From Alphaproteobacteria bacterium (GTDB lineage: Bacteria > Pseudomonadota > Alphaproteobacteria > Micropepsales > Micropepsaceae), in assembly GCA_017307315.1 (NCBI GenBank), contig JAFKFF010000060.1:1-7740 (forward strand): a DNA stretch of 7,740 nt, in the 5' to 3' direction. How positions within the stretch are numbered: position 1 is the stretch's first letter; every line of letters starts with the position of its first letter. Below the pieces are notes generated by a model. That model was given only the letters and a program-made list of their open reading frames with translations, had not been told where the DNA came from and did not search any database. Both the position numbers and the translations under genes were made by a program. Of this stretch, positions 7,284 to 7,740 are shown in pieces.

Positions 7284-7365
7284 GGGGCGCGCGGCGGATG
7301 GCCTGCCGCGTTTTTCCCGTCATGGCCGCGCGACATGCGAGGTGCCGTCCATGACCGCGCGCCCC
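7284..7365. repeat. Nested inverted repeats spanning the gap after the DAHP synthase gene
   Basis: GGGGCGCGCGG (7284-7294), which begins directly after the stop codon, is the perfect reverse complement of CCGCGCGCCCC (7355-7365). Nested inside, GTCATGG (7319-7325) pairs with CCATGAC (7349-7355). CATGGCCGCGCG (7321-7332) also recurs with one mismatch as a direct copy at 7350-7361. The GTCATGG...CCATGAC arrangement recalls the CGTCAT...ATGACG ends of the repeat at 2316-2378, so this may be a decayed relative, but the interior is not clearly similar. The outer stem shares bases 7290-7294 with the terminator stem. Confidence 0.5.
7290..7315 (+). terminator. Intrinsic terminator of the DAHP synthase gene
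   Basis: CGCGGC (7290-7295) pairs perfectly with GCCGCG (7305-7310) around a nine-base loop and is followed at once by TTTTT (7311-7315). It begins six bases after the stop codon, the usual place for Rho-independent termination. The all-GC stem is strong but only six pairs long. Confidence 0.7.
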
Positions 7366-7385
7366 GCAATCGAAGGCAAACCATA

Positions 7386-7740
7386 ATGGGGATCGCGCGG
7401 CTTCTGGCGAAAGGCTGGATCGTCTTCTGCCTGTTCGCGGGCGCCCATGCCGCGCACCTGGCGATCATCAGCGGATTGCCGCTGGGCCCGTCCCTGTCGG
7501 CCATCGCCATTTGCGTGGTCCTGTTCACGGCGATGGGCCTTCTGTTCGCGGGCGGCTTCGGCGTCTCGGCGGGCCTGCCGGGAACCCCGCTCAAGGCGCG
7601 GCTGGGCTTTTCCCATTTTCTGCCCGGCTTCAACGAGGTCGTGTTTCTGCTGTTTCTGGTGCTGTCTTTCGCCAATCAGATCTGGTTCGCGCCCCACCAT
7701 TTGAACGGCAATGCGGTGTCGCCGCTGGAGCAGGCGATCT
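7386..7740 (+). CDS. Unrecognised integral membrane protein, 3' end beyond window
   Basis: An open frame runs from ATG 7386 to the right edge without a stop, giving 118 residues so far. GAAGG (7372-7376) lies nine bases upstream as a plausible ribosome binding site. The protein starts MGIARLLAKGW and is strongly hydrophobic. Likely membrane segments are residues ~11-29 (WIVFCLFAGAHAAHLAII), ~36-60 (SLSAIAICVVLFTAMGLLFA...) and ~83-102 (NEVVFLLFLVLSFANQIWF). Short polar loops lie between them, one containing TPLKARLGFSHFLPGFNE. I do not recognise the family, and the missing C-terminus may hold the diagnostic part. It is separated from the DAHP synthase gene by a terminator, so it probably has its own promoter or depends on readthrough. 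The codon usage resembles the neighbouring genes, and the hydrophobic, helix-forming product supports real coding. Confidence 0.7.
   Translation, partial: MGIARLLAKGWIVFCLFAGAHAAHLAIISGLPLGPSLSAIAICVVLFTAMGLLFAGGFGVSAGLPGTPLKARLGFSHFLPGFNEVVFLLFLVLSFANQIWFAPHHLNGNAVSPLEQAI

Noticed and set aside
1..7740. Search for mobile elements, CRISPR arrays, tRNA/rRNA genes, defence or phage genes
   Set aside because: No transposase or integrase motifs, spaced direct repeats, tRNA-like folds or compositional breaks were seen; the region reads as housekeeping chromosome.

Overview
The window is a GC-rich stretch of ordinary chromosome from what looks like an alphaproteobacterium. The clues are GC-ending codons, an alphaproteobacterial-style glutathione reductase active site (CVIRGC), a class II (plant/actinobacterial-type) DAHP synthase, and a two-hairpin palindromic repeat of the kind scattered between alphaproteobacterial genes. 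A deeper placement would be a guess. It holds six protein genes, two of them cut by the window edges. I see no RNA gene, insertion sequence, CRISPR array, phage gene or defence gene.

Layout. Three genes read rightwards: glmS (5' end missing, 1-1559), rpiA (1609-2307) and gor (2396-3787). A small hairpin lies between glmS and rpiA, and a 63-bp composite palindrome lies between rpiA and gor. Next, pointing left, is a gene for an exported protein with a DUF3857 domain and a transglutaminase-like domain (3806-5713, minus strand). It converges on gor with an 18-bp gap. A 190-bp divergent intergenic region (5714-5903) separates it from the class II DAHP synthase gene (5904-7283, plus strand, GTG start). 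That gene ends in a good intrinsic terminator, embedded in a larger set of inverted repeats (7284-7365). The window closes inside an unrecognised membrane-protein gene (from 7386) that is open to the right edge.

How the genes fit together. GlmS draws fructose-6-phosphate into amino-sugar and cell-wall synthesis. RpiA works in the non-oxidative pentose phosphate pathway, which also yields the erythrose-4-phosphate used by DAHP synthase to start aromatic amino acid synthesis. Glutathione reductase consumes NADPH, much of which comes from the same pathway. The cluster is therefore metabolically coherent around sugar phosphates, although only glmS-rpiA-gor could share a transcript.

I found no convincing new biological system. 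The items most worth a second look are the composite repeat before gor, the competing RNA structures after the DAHP synthase gene, the secreted DUF3857/transglutaminase-like protein with an intact catalytic triad, and the unidentified membrane protein at the right edge.
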